DNA of 53,871 nucleotides from CAZXCG01 sp964639205 (lineage in GTDB: Bacteria > Bacillota > Clostridia > Oscillospirales > Acutalibacteraceae): contig CAZXCG010000006.1 in assembly GCA_964639205.1 (NCBI GenBank), forward strand, positions 1-53,871, written 5' to 3'. Positions 15,136-22,415 of the stretch are shown piece by piece. Below the pieces are notes generated by a model. The model saw only the letters and a list, made by a program, of their open reading frames with translations, was not told the DNA's origin and made no database searches. Both the position numbers and the translations under genes were made by a program. Within the stretch, counting starts at the first letter, position 1; every line of letters starts with the position of its first letter.

Positions 15136-16593
15136 TTACAAATCATTGAGCTCTATTATCTTTTTTTCGGCGAGCTGTTCTCCGTTTTTCCATTTGGTAA
15201 TGATCAGGCGTCCTTTGCCGTCGAACGATATACATACGCCATCCTTCTTTCCATTGTGAAAATCGGCGATATATTTTATTGAACCGCTTTCATCGAAGCG
15301 GACTCCGGTCCCGTCGGGTCTGTCGTCATGCCATAAGCCCGCGTGTATTTCGCCTCCGACGCTGCGAAAACCCATACCCATTCCTTCGCGCTTATTTTCT
15401 TTCCAGTTTCCGAAATAACAAGGCTTGCCGCTTTTATAATAATAAGAGCCGAAGCCGCTGCGCTTGTCGGCAATATATCCGCCGTAATAGGTCAAGCCGC
15501 CGTTTTTCATCATTGTTCTGCCTATACCCGTGCGGTCGCCGTTTTCATCGATTTCACCGTAATAAAGGTATTTTTCATTGGAGCTGTTTATGACGCAATC
15601 GGGCTTGTTGTCATGTTCACTTAAAGAGAGCGGACTTTCACTCTCGGGAGTTGGGCAAAAATCCTCATCGGATTTTTCGTTTAGAGCCGAAGTGGGAGCT
15701 TCTTCGGCAGCGATAGCTTTGTCAGCGTCCGAATTATCGCCGAGCGGCGCTTTTGTTTCCTGATGAACGGGCTTATCTTCTCTACAGAAAACGTGCCTTT
15801 TTTCAGAAAGCACCTCCGATAATGCGTCTTCGGCTGTCGAAGCCTTTTGAGCCGCTTTTTCAAAATCAAAACGAGCGGCGTTCTGTTCGGGCTTGCCGGA
15901 AAAATCCCGCGGTACAAAAGCAAACCCGTATTTTTTGGTTTTAAAGCTGCGGCTGTCACGAATTGCCTGTGCCTGTGCAAGCATTAAGTCAATATCGCCT
16001 TGTGTCGCGTAGTATTCGGTATTTTCAGAGCAAACAAGCCTTAGCGGAAGGGGTACCGCGGCGCGGTTTGCAAGCATTTGAGCGTCAAAGCCGAAGGGCG
16101 GTTTAAACAAAAAATAATTAACGGCGACGCTCGGCTTTCCCCCCTCGCTGCACTTAACAACCGCCTCCCCGTTTTTATATATAAAATCGAGCTCGCATAA
16201 CTCAGCGTTCGCCTTATCGGATGAAAAATATACGACTTTAAGATAATTATGTTCAGGTGTAAAAACACATGTTTTTTTTAACGATGAATCGAAATTGAGA
16301 AACTCCACCGCGTACATTCCCGATTTAAGCTTTTTTGAACGGGCTGTAACAGAATTGCCGCGCCTAATATCGAGCCTGAGCGGTTCGCCGCAAGCCATAT
16401 GATACGAAGCAGTAATTATATCTCCGGTTCTGACGTCGTTGAAAGTTTCGTTTTTACGGCGTATTCCACCGAATCTAAAGTAAGACTTTCTTATATTTGA
16501 CAGTATGCTCTCCTCAACGCCGGGAGTATCGTAATATGAAAGAAAAACGCTTTCAATCGGTAATATATGGTAATTTAAAAAATCCCGAGCCAT
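15136..16593 (-). CDS. MORN-repeat protein of unknown function
   Basis: I do not recognise the N-terminal 280 or so residues, a mixed beta-rich region with YHILPIESVFLSYYDTPGVE near the start. A low-complexity acidic and Ser/Pro linker follows (about 285-340). The C-terminus (about 345-480) has consecutive MORN-type repeats, for example YYGGYIADKRSGFGSYY and YFGNWKENKREGMGMGF. MORN repeats often bind lipids or proteins. There is no signal peptide or membrane segment. The start ATG 16593 lies behind AGAGGGATGTTT. It ends 13 bp before mscS, which suggests a shared envelope-related role by context only. Confidence 0.7.
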   Translation of the reverse strand: MARDFLNYHILPIESVFLSYYDTPGVEESILSNIRKSYFRFGGIRRKNETFNDVRTGDIITASYHMACGEPLRLDIRRGNSVTARSKKLKSGMYAVEFLNFDSSLKKTCVFTPEHNYLKVVYFSSDKANAELCELDFIYKNGEAVVKCSEGGKPSVAVNYFLFKPPFGFDAQMLANRAAVPLPLRLVCSENTEYYATQGDIDLMLAQAQAIRDSRSFKTKKYGFAFVPRDFSGKPEQNAARFDFEKAAQKASTAEDALSEVLSEKRHVFCREDKPVHQETKAPLGDNSDADKAIAAEEAPTSALNEKSDEDFCPTPESESPLSLSEHDNKPDCVINSSNEKYLYYGEIDENGDRTGIGRTMMKNGGLTYYGGYIADKRSGFGSYYYKSGKPCYFGNWKENKREGMGMGFRSVGGEIHAGLWHDDRPDGTGVRFDESGSIKYIADFHNGKKDGVCISFDGKGRLIITKWKNGEQLAEKKIIELNDL

Positions 16594-16622
16594 AAACATC
16601 CCTCTGAAAAAAGTAAAATTTG

Positions 16623-16657
16623 AAAAAACGCGAAAGACCGGCAATCCTTCGCGTTTT
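16623..16657 (-). terminator. Rho-independent terminator of pfkA
   Basis: AAAACGCGAA and TTCGCGTTTT form a stem (16625-16634 with 16648-16657) around a GACCGGCAATCC-containing loop. On the minus strand a T-run follows, 43 bases after the pfkA stop. Confidence 0.8.
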
Positions 16658-16700
16658 CCTTATTTGCACAAACAGCCCCAAGCAGAACCGTTTGCAAAAA

Positions 16701-17669
16701 TCATATAGAAATATCCATTGCAACCTGATAAAGCTTTTTATCAAATATACGCGGCATACTGAGCCCTTCGGTTATATCCAAATCAACAATTCTGCCGTTC
16801 TGCATTACAACCACACGGTTAGATGCCCCGTTTTTGAGCAGTTCAACCGCCTTGTAGCCCATTTCGCTTGCCACGATCCTGTCACGGAGCGTCGGGGAAC
16901 CGCCGCGCTGCACATGACCGAGAATGGTCGCACGCGCTTCAATGCCGGTTCTTTCCTGAATTGTTCTGGCAATTTGATCCACACCGCCGACTCCTTCGGC
17001 AACAATAATTATAAAGTGCTTTTTGCCTGTTGCCTGCGTAGCGATAATTCTTGAAATTACATCGCGGTCAAAATCATATTCTATTTCCGGGACAAGAATC
17101 GCCGTAGCGCCTACGGCTATACCCGTTTGAAGGGCAATATCTCCGCACCGCCTTCCCATAACCTCGACAACTGAGCAGCGGTCGTGCGACTGCGCGGTAT
17201 CGCGAAGCTTATCTACCATTTCCATAGCTGTATTCATCGCAGTATCAAATCCGACGGTATATTCGCTGCATGCAATATCGTTATCAATAGTACCCGGAAT
17301 GCATACGCAGGGCGTTCCCTCGGCAGTAAGGTCGCGGGCGCCGCGGAAAGAGCCGTCTCCTCCGATAACCACTACTCCCTTTATATCAAGCTCTTTGCAC
17401 ATTTTTGCAGCTTTTTTAACGCCCTCGGGAGTATTAAACTCAGCGCTCCTGGCAGTATAAAGACAAGTTCCCCCGCGATTGATTGTATCCGACACAGAGC
17501 GAAGGTTCATGTCGATTACATCGCGGGCGAGCAATCCGTTATAGCCCCTGCGCACACCCAAAACGCCGAATCCCTTGTTTATACCGGCTCTAACCACAGC
17601 TCTAACCGCAGCATTCATACCGGGCGCGTCGCCGCCGCTTGTTAAAACCGCAATCTTTTCTTTTGCCAT
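16701..17669 (-). CDS. pfkA: ATP-dependent 6-phosphofructokinase
   Basis: The 322-residue length and motifs are those of bacterial PfkA, the committed step of glycolysis. TSGGDAPGMNAAVRAVVR is at the N-terminus. GGDGSFRGA binds ATP, PGTIDNDIACSEYTVGFDTA contains the catalytic aspartate, and EVMGRRCGDIAL and HVQRGGSPTLRDR complete the sugar site. The Gly of GGDGS fits ATP use rather than pyrophosphate. The start ATG 17669 is behind GGAGGTTATTATA. It is monocistronic, with a sigma-A promoter upstream and a terminator downstream. Confidence 0.97.
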   Translation of the reverse strand: MAKEKIAVLTSGGDAPGMNAAVRAVVRAGINKGFGVLGVRRGYNGLLARDVIDMNLRSVSDTINRGGTCLYTARSAEFNTPEGVKKAAKMCKELDIKGVVVIGGDGSFRGARDLTAEGTPCVCIPGTIDNDIACSEYTVGFDTAMNTAMEMVDKLRDTAQSHDRCSVVEVMGRRCGDIALQTGIAVGATAILVPEIEYDFDRDVISRIIATQATGKKHFIIIVAEGVGGVDQIARTIQERTGIEARATILGHVQRGGSPTLRDRIVASEMGYKAVELLKNGASNRVVVMQNGRIVDLDITEGLSMPRIFDKKLYQVAMDISI

Positions 17670-17711
17670 TATAATAACCTCCATTAGAGATATAATCCAT
17701 ATTTGTTTTTT

Positions 17712-17740
17712 ATTATATACGTTTCGCTCGGAATAATCAA
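17712..17740 (-). promoter_or_regulatory. Sigma-A promoter of pfkA
   Basis: On the minus strand TTGATT (17740-17735) and a perfect TATAAT (17717-17712) are 17 bases apart, about 40 bases before the start codon. It is divergent from the promoter at 17797. Confidence 0.8.
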
Positions 17741-17796
17741 GTGCTTTTTTCAAATAATTGCCGAATAGCGTCTGCAAAATAATTCGCCCTGTTATA

Positions 17797-17825
17797 TTGA
17801 AATTCGACAGGCTTTAAGCTATAAT
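17797..17825 (+). promoter_or_regulatory. Sigma-A promoter of the ATP-grasp gene
   Basis: TTGAAA at 17797-17802 and TATAAT at 17820-17825 have a 17-nt spacer. The leader before the start at 17994 would be about 160 nt and contains the small ORF at 17885. Confidence 0.75.
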
Positions 17826-17884
17826 TAAACAGAGTAAAGAAAAATTTGCAAGGTCTGGTTGCTCGGGCGTCTTTGGAGGTATGA

Positions 17885-18043
17885 ATGCTTACGGCGGTTT
17901 ACTTTGTCCGGCGTAAAGCTTACGGGATTTTTATTCAACAGACCTTTAAGCTTAAAGAGCCCGGCGCGGGCGGGAAGGCAAAGGAAAAGGTATATGAAGC
18001 TGAGTTATTTTATAAAGGTTATGAACGGAATTCGTCCGTATAA
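17885..18043 (+). CDS. Possible upstream ORF (52 codons) overlapping the ATP-grasp start
   Basis: ATG 17885 lies five bases behind GGAGG (17875-17879), a better site than that of the downstream gene. The frame runs MLTAVYFVRRKAYGIF and stops at 18041-18043, so it overlaps the ATP-grasp start at 17994 by 50 bases in another frame. It could be a regulatory leader peptide or the true N-terminus broken by a frameshift. I recognise no family. Confidence 0.3.
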   Translation: MLTAVYFVRRKAYGIFIQQTFKLKEPGAGGKAKEKVYEAELFYKGYERNSSV

Positions 18044-19007
18044 GCTGAAAAAATGCATTGATCTGGTGCATAAGCGTTCCGGGAAAAATAAGGCGCTTAT
18101 TTTTTTGGATATGGCCCAATGCGCTCTCCGCTACGGTTCGGGCTACAATGATTATATGATTTTTGAGTTTTACAGATTGAACAACCGCCAAAGATCTACT
18201 TATATGACAAGATTTAAAAACAAAAAGCTTATAAATATGATGAACGATCAAAAATACACTTATATTTTCGATCGAAAAAACGAATTTTATAAAAGATTCA
18301 GAAAGTATCTGGGACGGGAATTTTTAGATCTGTCCGATTGTACCCGAGCCGAGCTCAGGGAGTTTTTGCAGAAGCGTCAGGCGATAATAGCCAAGCCCTC
18401 GGAAGGGGAATGCGGTAAGGGAATCGAAAAGATATATCCGGGGGATTTCCATAATATAGAGGAAGCCTGCGATTATCTGCTTGACAAAGCCAACGGCTTC
18501 GGAGTTGTGGAGGATGTAATTATACAGCATAATAAGCTGAGCGAGCTTTACCCTTATTCCATCAATTGCTTCCGTATGGTAACATTGCTGCACGATGGAA
18601 AGCCGCATATGCTCTATGCGGTGCTTAAAACAGGAAGCAACGGGAATTTTGTGGATAATCTGGAAAGCGGCGGCTTTGCCTGTCACTTTGATATTAAAAA
18701 AGGCGAGATCTGCGGACCCGGGCATACTTCCTCTACGGATACGGCGGAGGTACACCCGACCACCGGCGTTTGCTTTACAGGATTTAAGGTGCCATATGTA
18801 AAGGAAGCCGTGGAGCTTGCCAAAAAAGCTGCCCTGGAGGTACCTCAGGTGCGTTATATCGGGTGGGATATTTGCATTACGTCCTCGGGTCCGGCAATAA
18901 TAGAGGGTAACAATTATGCCGCCTACGACTTTCCTCAGCTTCCCGATGAAGGGCGGGAGCGCGTAGGGCTTTTAAAGCAGATCCGCGACATTGGCGTCAA
19001 TATATAA
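17994..19007 (+). CDS. Sugar-transfer-associated ATP-grasp family protein
   Basis: This 337-residue protein looks like the ATP-grasp group linked to polysaccharide synthesis (ATPgrasp_ST). Lys and Glu positions typical of the fold appear in AIIAKPSEGECGKGI and VVEDVIIQHNKLSELYPYS. NCFRMVTLLHDGKPHMLYAV and a final YIGWDICITSSGPAIIEGNN supply metal-binding Asp, Glu and Asn. It probably joins a carboxylate to an amine or sugar using ATP; the substrate is unknown. I chose ATG 17994 because GGAAAAGG precedes it and the family begins near MKLSYF. The TAA stop is formed by the end of repeat copy F. Confidence 0.75.
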   Translation: MKLSYFIKVMNGIRPYKLKKCIDLVHKRSGKNKALIFLDMAQCALRYGSGYNDYMIFEFYRLNNRQRSTYMTRFKNKKLINMMNDQKYTYIFDRKNEFYKRFRKYLGREFLDLSDCTRAELREFLQKRQAIIAKPSEGECGKGIEKIYPGDFHNIEEACDYLLDKANGFGVVEDVIIQHNKLSELYPYSINCFRMVTLLHDGKPHMLYAVLKTGSNGNFVDNLESGGFACHFDIKKGEICGPGHTSSTDTAEVHPTTGVCFTGFKVPYVKEAVELAKKAALEVPQVRYIGWDICITSSGPAIIEGNNYAAYDFPQLPDEGRERVGLLKQIRDIGVNI

Positions 19008-19045
19008 CTTAGGCAAAGTGTCCTCCGCCTTAAAGACCGGCGCAC
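19003..19045 (-). repeat. Dispersed repeat, copy F (truncated)
   Basis: Only the right-end module remains: TATAACTTAGGCAAAG, then TGTCCTCCGCCTTAAAG. It contains the stop codon of the ATP-grasp gene (19005-19007). Copy G, in the opposite orientation, lies on the far side of the next gene. Confidence 0.65.
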
Positions 19046-19181
19046 AAGAGTTCGGGTCAAAACAGAATATGAATGTCATATATCGGCAGGGGAAACGGTC
19101 TGTACAGCTTCCGCAGATAAACTCCCTTATTCGGCTGTCTATGCTGTCTTTCTTTTGTGCTGCAGGCCGGTTTTTTAAAAA

Positions 19182-19523
19182 TCAAATCATCCCCTCAAAT
19201 TCGCTTAAAGTTTTAATTTCCATAAATTCATTTTCCCTGCAAACCGCTTCACATATTTTACGCGTCTCTTCATTCATTCCGTTATCGAGACATATAATGC
19301 AGGACGAAAAGCCTCTGCCGAGCCATTTCATACGGGCTGCGGCGCTGCGCAAAAGCAGCTCGGCGTTTTCGGGATCATCATTAAGCCCGGTAATAAGTAA
19401 AAAATTCTTGTCATTTTTAACCGAGGTTGCGCAAAAAATAATTTCGTTTATAAGGTACACGACGCCCAAAACCGCAAAAATCAAAAGGAAAACGCTTGCT
19501 GCTATACAAAGCATATATTTCAC
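19182..19523 (-). CDS. Small membrane-anchored protein of unknown function
   Basis: The 113-residue protein begins with one long hydrophobic segment (about residues 4-30, IAASVFLLIFAVLGVVYLI). A soluble domain of about 80 residues follows, containing NFLLITGLNDDPENAELLL and a Cys-x-x-Cys-like SSCIICLDNG. The positive-inside rule gives no clear topology. I do not recognise the family. The start ATG 19523 follows AGGTGAAATAT. It is a single gene flanked by repeat copies F and G in inverted orientation, and no neighbour suggests a role. Confidence 0.6.
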   Translation of the reverse strand: MKYMLCIAASVFLLIFAVLGVVYLINEIIFCATSVKNDKNFLLITGLNDDPENAELLLRSAAARMKWLGRGFSSCIICLDNGMNEETRKICEAVCRENEFMEIKTLSEFEGMI

Positions 19524-19566
19524 CTCAATTACAGTATATTTTAAATCAAAATAAGTGTGAAAGCTC

Positions 19567-19652
19567 TTTTAAATCGGAGCAGCGCTCCGCCAAGCTTTGC
19601 CTGTAACGTAACCCGCCGTTTTAGAGGCGGGGCATCTTTGCCCAAGTTATAT
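19567..19652 (+). repeat. Dispersed repeat, copy G (GCTTTGCC-type left half)
   Basis: TTTTAAATCGGAGCAGCGCT and CCAAGCTTTGCC are followed by the AACCCGCCGTTTTAGAGGCG hairpin and CATCTTTGCCCAAGTTAT. It ends 69 bases before the DUF1540 gene, and a TATAAT-like hexamer lies at 19654-19659 right behind its end. Confidence 0.8.
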
Positions 19653-19721
19653 GTATAATTTAGACATCGAGGTTAATACTATAGCAGGCGCAAGCCGAAT
19701 TTAAACAGCGAGGTTGTCAAA

Positions 19722-19889
19722 ATGGATAATTCAAAAGCAAATCAAAGTATCAGATGTACGGTTACAAGCTGCAAAAATCACAACAACACGATGGATTACT
19801 GTTCGCTTGACTGCGTATCTATCGGTACGCACGAGAGCGACCCTAAAGTATGTCAATGCGTAGACTGCGAAGATTTTGAAGCGAAATAA
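19722..19889 (+). CDS. DUF1540 domain-containing small Cys-rich protein
   Basis: This 55-residue gene begins MDNSKANQSIRCTVTSCK. It has seven cysteines in a pattern typical of DUF1540 proteins (RCTVTSCKNH, YCSLDCVSIGT, CQCVDCEDF), probably a small metal-binding fold. Such proteins are common in spore-forming clostridia and their role is not known. The ribosome site AGGTTGTCAAA is weak. A strong terminator follows 10 bases after the stop, so it is monocistronic. The repeat copy G upstream may supply part of its promoter region. Confidence 0.8.
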   Translation: MDNSKANQSIRCTVTSCKNHNNTMDYCSLDCVSIGTHESDPKVCQCVDCEDFEAK

Positions 19890-19899
19890 GTTATTTTCA

Positions 19900-19952
19900 A
19901 AAAAGTGCGGTCTGTAAGGCTCTATCCGGTCTTACAGACCGCACACTTTTTT
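19900..19952 (+). terminator. Strong rho-independent terminator after the DUF1540 gene
   Basis: AAGTGCGGTCTGTAAG pairs with CTTACAGACCGCACACTT (one bulge) and is followed by a T-run. Its right arm overlaps the -35 position of the proposed sigma-K promoter for dpaA. Confidence 0.9.
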
Positions 19953-19969
19953 AAAAAATACATAATATA
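19943..19969 (+). promoter_or_regulatory. Candidate sigma-K-type promoter of dpaAB
   Basis: AC at 19943-19944, 16 bases, then CATAATATA at 19961-19969 fits the Bacillus mother-cell consensus AC-N16-CATANNNTA. The start would be near 19976, giving a leader of about 24 nt. In B. subtilis the homologous spoVF operon is sigma-K dependent. The match is short, so this remains a prediction. Confidence 0.5.
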
Positions 19970-19999
19970 TCACATAACGGAAAAACGGTGTGATAAACA

Positions 20000-20872
20000 A
20001 TGAATATCAATTCGCACTCTACCTTTGGGATAATCGGCGGCGACAAACGCCAGCTTTATGCGGCAAACTCCATTTACCTTGACGGCTGCGGCGTAACGGT
20101 AAGCGGTTTTGACGCCGAGAAACCCTGTGAGGGTATAAAAAACACAAGCCCGGAACGGGCGGCTTTAAACAGTGAAATAATAATTCTGCCTTTACCCGCA
20201 ATGCGCGGCGGCAAAATTTTTTCTCCTCTTGCAGAGCAAAGCCTTGATTTTTCGGCCGCGCTCGCAAAAGCGGTTGAGGGCAAAAAAATATTCTGCGGTA
20301 ACGCGGAAAGCCTTGCTCCCGTGTCGGCATATTTGAATAAAAGCCTGATTTTTGATTTTTTAAAGCGCGAGGACTTTGCGGTTTTAAATGCGGTGCCGAC
20401 AGCCGAAGGAGCTTTGGAATGCGCTTTTCACAATTATGAGGGCACGCTGAACGGGAGCCGCTGCCTTGTCTGCGGATACGGCAGAATCGGAAAAATATTG
20501 GCTTATGATCTGAAAATGCTCGGCGCAAGCGTCACAGTCAGCGCTCGCAGATCGGACGACATCGCTTGGATTAAAGCCAATAATTTTACGCCGGCATACA
20601 CCGACAGGCTGTGCCTGGAGAAAAAATTTGACATTATTTTCAATACCGTTCCCCGCCTTATTTTTGACAGCGGTCTGCTTGCCGAAATTGCGCCCGGCGC
20701 GCTGGTAATCGACCTTGCTTCCCCGCCGGGAGGCGTGGATTTTGACGCATGCCGGATTATGGGAATAAAAGCAATACACGCCCTGTCGCTGCCCGGAAAG
20801 TCCTCTCCGAAAACGGCGGGTGAAATTATAAAAAGCACAATATTCAAAATGTTGGAGGAGGAGAAAAATTGA
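20000..20872 (+). CDS. dpaA: Dipicolinate synthase subunit A (SpoVFA)
   Basis: The 290-residue protein is the dehydrogenase-like subunit of dipicolinate synthase, which oxidises dihydrodipicolinate to dipicolinic acid in the mother cell for packing into the spore core with calcium. An N-terminal domain (TFGIIGGDKRQLYAANS) and a Rossmann domain with CLVCGYGRIGKILAYDLK (about 153-170) match the family. A C-terminal AIHALSLPGKSSPKTAGEI is also conserved. The start ATG 20000 has a modest GGTGTGATAAAC site. Its stop overlaps the start of dpaB by four bases. Unlike Bacillus, no asd or dapG follows. Confidence 0.93.
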   Translation: MNINSHSTFGIIGGDKRQLYAANSIYLDGCGVTVSGFDAEKPCEGIKNTSPERAALNSEIIILPLPAMRGGKIFSPLAEQSLDFSAALAKAVEGKKIFCGNAESLAPVSAYLNKSLIFDFLKREDFAVLNAVPTAEGALECAFHNYEGTLNGSRCLVCGYGRIGKILAYDLKMLGASVTVSARRSDDIAWIKANNFTPAYTDRLCLEKKFDIIFNTVPRLIFDSGLLAEIAPGALVIDLASPPGGVDFDACRIMGIKAIHALSLPGKSSPKTAGEIIKSTIFKMLEEEKN

Positions 20873-21438
20873 AAAAAGCAACGGTAGGCTTTGCCATGTG
20901 CGGCTCTTTCTGCACATTTTCAAACGCGATTGAACAAATGCGCAGGCTTAAAGAAACCTGCGATATTTTACCGATTATGAGCGCCAACGCCTACGGCACC
21001 GACACAAGATTCGGCAAAGCCGAGGATATAAGAAAAAAAGTGGAGTCGATTTGCGGCAAAGAAATAATACACACCATAGCCGGCGCCGAACCTTTGGGCC
21101 CACAAAAAATGTGTAATTTACTGATTGTCGCTCCCGCCACCGGAAACACGCTTTCCAAGCTTGCAAACGGCATTACCGACACCTCCGTTACAATGGCGGT
21201 CAAATCCGTTCTGCGTATCCTGCGCCCCGTTTTGATTTGCGCCGCAACAAACGACGCCCTCGGCGCAAGCGCCAAGAACATCGGTTTGCTGCTGAATACA
21301 AAGAACATATATTTTGTTCCGCTCCGCCAGGATAATCCCGATTTAAAGCCGACCTCACTTGTCGCCGACTTTCAAATGATTCCGCAAGCCGCCGAAGCCG
21401 CGCTTGAGTGCAGACAGCTTCAGCCCGTTTTATTTTGA
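20869..21438 (+). CDS. dpaB: Dipicolinate synthase subunit B (SpoVFB)
   Basis: This 189-residue flavoprotein-like subunit (VGFAMCGSFCTF at the N-terminus, MCNLLIVAPATGNTLSKLA, PVLICAATNDALGASAKNIG) completes the dipicolinate synthase heterodimer. The start is TTG at 20869, behind an extended GGAGGAGGAG and overlapping the dpaA stop, so synthesis is coupled. The length is normal. Presence of both subunits shows a true spore former rather than a lineage that uses EtfA for this step. A bidirectional terminator follows. Confidence 0.95.
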   Translation: MKKATVGFAMCGSFCTFSNAIEQMRRLKETCDILPIMSANAYGTDTRFGKAEDIRKKVESICGKEIIHTIAGAEPLGPQKMCNLLIVAPATGNTLSKLANGITDTSVTMAVKSVLRILRPVLICAATNDALGASAKNIGLLLNTKNIYFVPLRQDNPDLKPTSLVADFQMIPQAAEAALECRQLQPVLF

Positions 21439-21441
21439 AAA

Positions 21442-21486
21442 GAAAAAATTGCCCGCACCGTTAAACGCAGGTACGGGCAAAATTTT
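21442..21486. terminator. Bidirectional terminator between dpaB and the lipoprotein gene
   Basis: TTGCCCGCACC (21449-21459) pairs with GGTACGGGCAA (21470-21480). T-runs on both sides serve the two convergent genes. Confidence 0.85.
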
Positions 21487-21495
21487 CGGTTTTAA

Positions 21496-22101
21496 TCAGC
21501 TTACGAAAGCAGAAAGCAGATCGTCAATGCTGTCTGAGCCGTAAGTAGTGACAATAATTACAGACATATAGTTGTCAAGCTTCCTTACAAAATAATACTG
21601 CTCCAGAGCATAATCTGTAATTTCCGCCTTAAGCAAAGTGTATGTATTTGAGCCGATTTCCTGCTTGGAGTAATCGCCGAAATTACATTCCAGACCGCTT
21701 AACTGTGAAGGCAGATTATCTTTTAAAACGTCAAGATATTCCTCCTCGGTTAAACCCGTTGAAGCAGAATATGCAAGGTTCTCGTACATTACAACAATGC
21801 TCGAACCGTTTGGAGTTGTTACCATGGCATCGTATATTGTTTGCAGTTTAAGGACATACTCTTGAAATATGTTTGATTCACCGTCGGTAATCTTATCAAC
21901 AGTGATATTCATCAAAGAAGCCAAATCATCATCCGACGATATAGTCCAGCTGTCGTCGGCGGTTATTTTAATTCCGGTAGATTCGTTAGAAAATGTGTTG
22001 CCCTCCCATACCCCATGTGAAAGCTGTGTACCTGAGCCGCAGCCTGCAAACGCAAGCAAAGCAAGGAGCGCGGCGATTAAAACAGACAGTGTTTTCTTCA
22101 T
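21496..22101 (-). CDS. Lipoprotein of unknown function
   Basis: The 201-residue protein has a lipoprotein signal peptide: Lys-Lys, a hydrophobic core SVLIAALLALLAFAG and a lipobox ending in Cys21 (LAFAGC). The mature part has an Asp/Ser-rich beta pattern, with GVWEGNTFSNESTGIKI near the start and SVIIVTTYGSDSIDDLLSAF at the end. This resembles PsbP-like or DUF-type surface lipoproteins of clostridia, but I cannot name a family. The start ATG 22101 lies behind GAGGGAGAAATTTTG. It has its own sigma-A promoter at 22134-22162. Confidence 0.75.
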   Translation of the reverse strand: MKKTLSVLIAALLALLAFAGCGSGTQLSHGVWEGNTFSNESTGIKITADDSWTISSDDDLASLMNITVDKITDGESNIFQEYVLKLQTIYDAMVTTPNGSSIVVMYENLAYSASTGLTEEEYLDVLKDNLPSQLSGLECNFGDYSKQEIGSNTYTLLKAEITDYALEQYYFVRKLDNYMSVIIVTTYGSDSIDDLLSAFVS

Positions 22102-22133
22102 CAAAATTTCTCCCTCTAAATTTATTGCTTTTT

Positions 22134-22162
22134 ATTATATATTAATTTCAGTAGCGAGTCAA
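22134..22162 (-). promoter_or_regulatory. Sigma-A promoter of the lipoprotein gene
   Basis: On the minus strand TTGACT (22162-22157) and TATAAT (22139-22134) have 17-nt spacing, about 30 bases before the start codon. Confidence 0.75.
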
Positions 22163-22249
22163 GATCCTCAAGTCGATTGTCGATTACCCTTTCTCATATA
22201 TTTATCACCGATTTTAAACCTCGCAATATAATGGCTACTGAAAGATGTT

Positions 22250-22394
22250 CAATAAGGGGATTTGCCACGTCATTCAACGTGGCAAAGGACAGGGTCAGCT
22301 GCCTGCGGAATCGGTGGGGGATTGTATACCACACCGATTCCGAAAATGGAACCCGCCGCCTTAGAGGCGGGGGGACATCTTTGCCCAAGTTATA
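22250..22394 (+). repeat. Dispersed repeat, copy H (full length, reference copy)
   Basis: The 145 bases contain four successive stems: TTTGCCACGT with ACGTGGCAAA; CAGG with CCTG; CGGAATCGGTG with CACCGATTCCG; and CCCGCC with GGCGGG around CCTTAGA. They end in GACATCTTTGCCCAAGTTAT. The first and third stems are perfect. It lies directly upstream of feoA in the sense direction. Confidence 0.9.
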
Positions 22395-22415
22395 CTCTGA
22401 GAGGTGCAGTCAAAA

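Larger units (their letters stand above)
17670..17993. other. Divergent regulatory region between pfkA and the ATP-grasp gene
   Basis: The 324 bases contain the two divergent sigma-A promoters, a long leader for the plus-strand gene and a small upstream ORF from 17885 that overlaps the ATP-grasp start. No repeat copy is present. Confidence 0.7.
22102..22415. other. Intergenic region between the lipoprotein gene and feoA
   Basis: The 314 bases hold the lipoprotein promoter and, in the right half, full-length repeat copy H, which ends about 22 bases before feoA. I find no convincing -35 box for feoA outside the repeat; TATACT at 22391-22396 at the repeat end is a possible -10. No Fur-box-like palindrome was recognised. 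Confidence 0.6.

Noticed and set aside
17859..17993. N-terminal extension of the ATP-grasp protein
   Set aside because: It has no ribosome site and an Arg-rich composition unlike the family; ATG 17994 fits better.
20019..20923. Long open frames on the minus strand opposite dpaA
   Set aside because: They overlap a clear dpaA gene, have no ribosome sites and give Arg/Ser-rich sequences without family features.
1088..22394. Repeats as a CRISPR array
   Set aside because: Copies are dispersed, in both orientations, and have no regular spacers.
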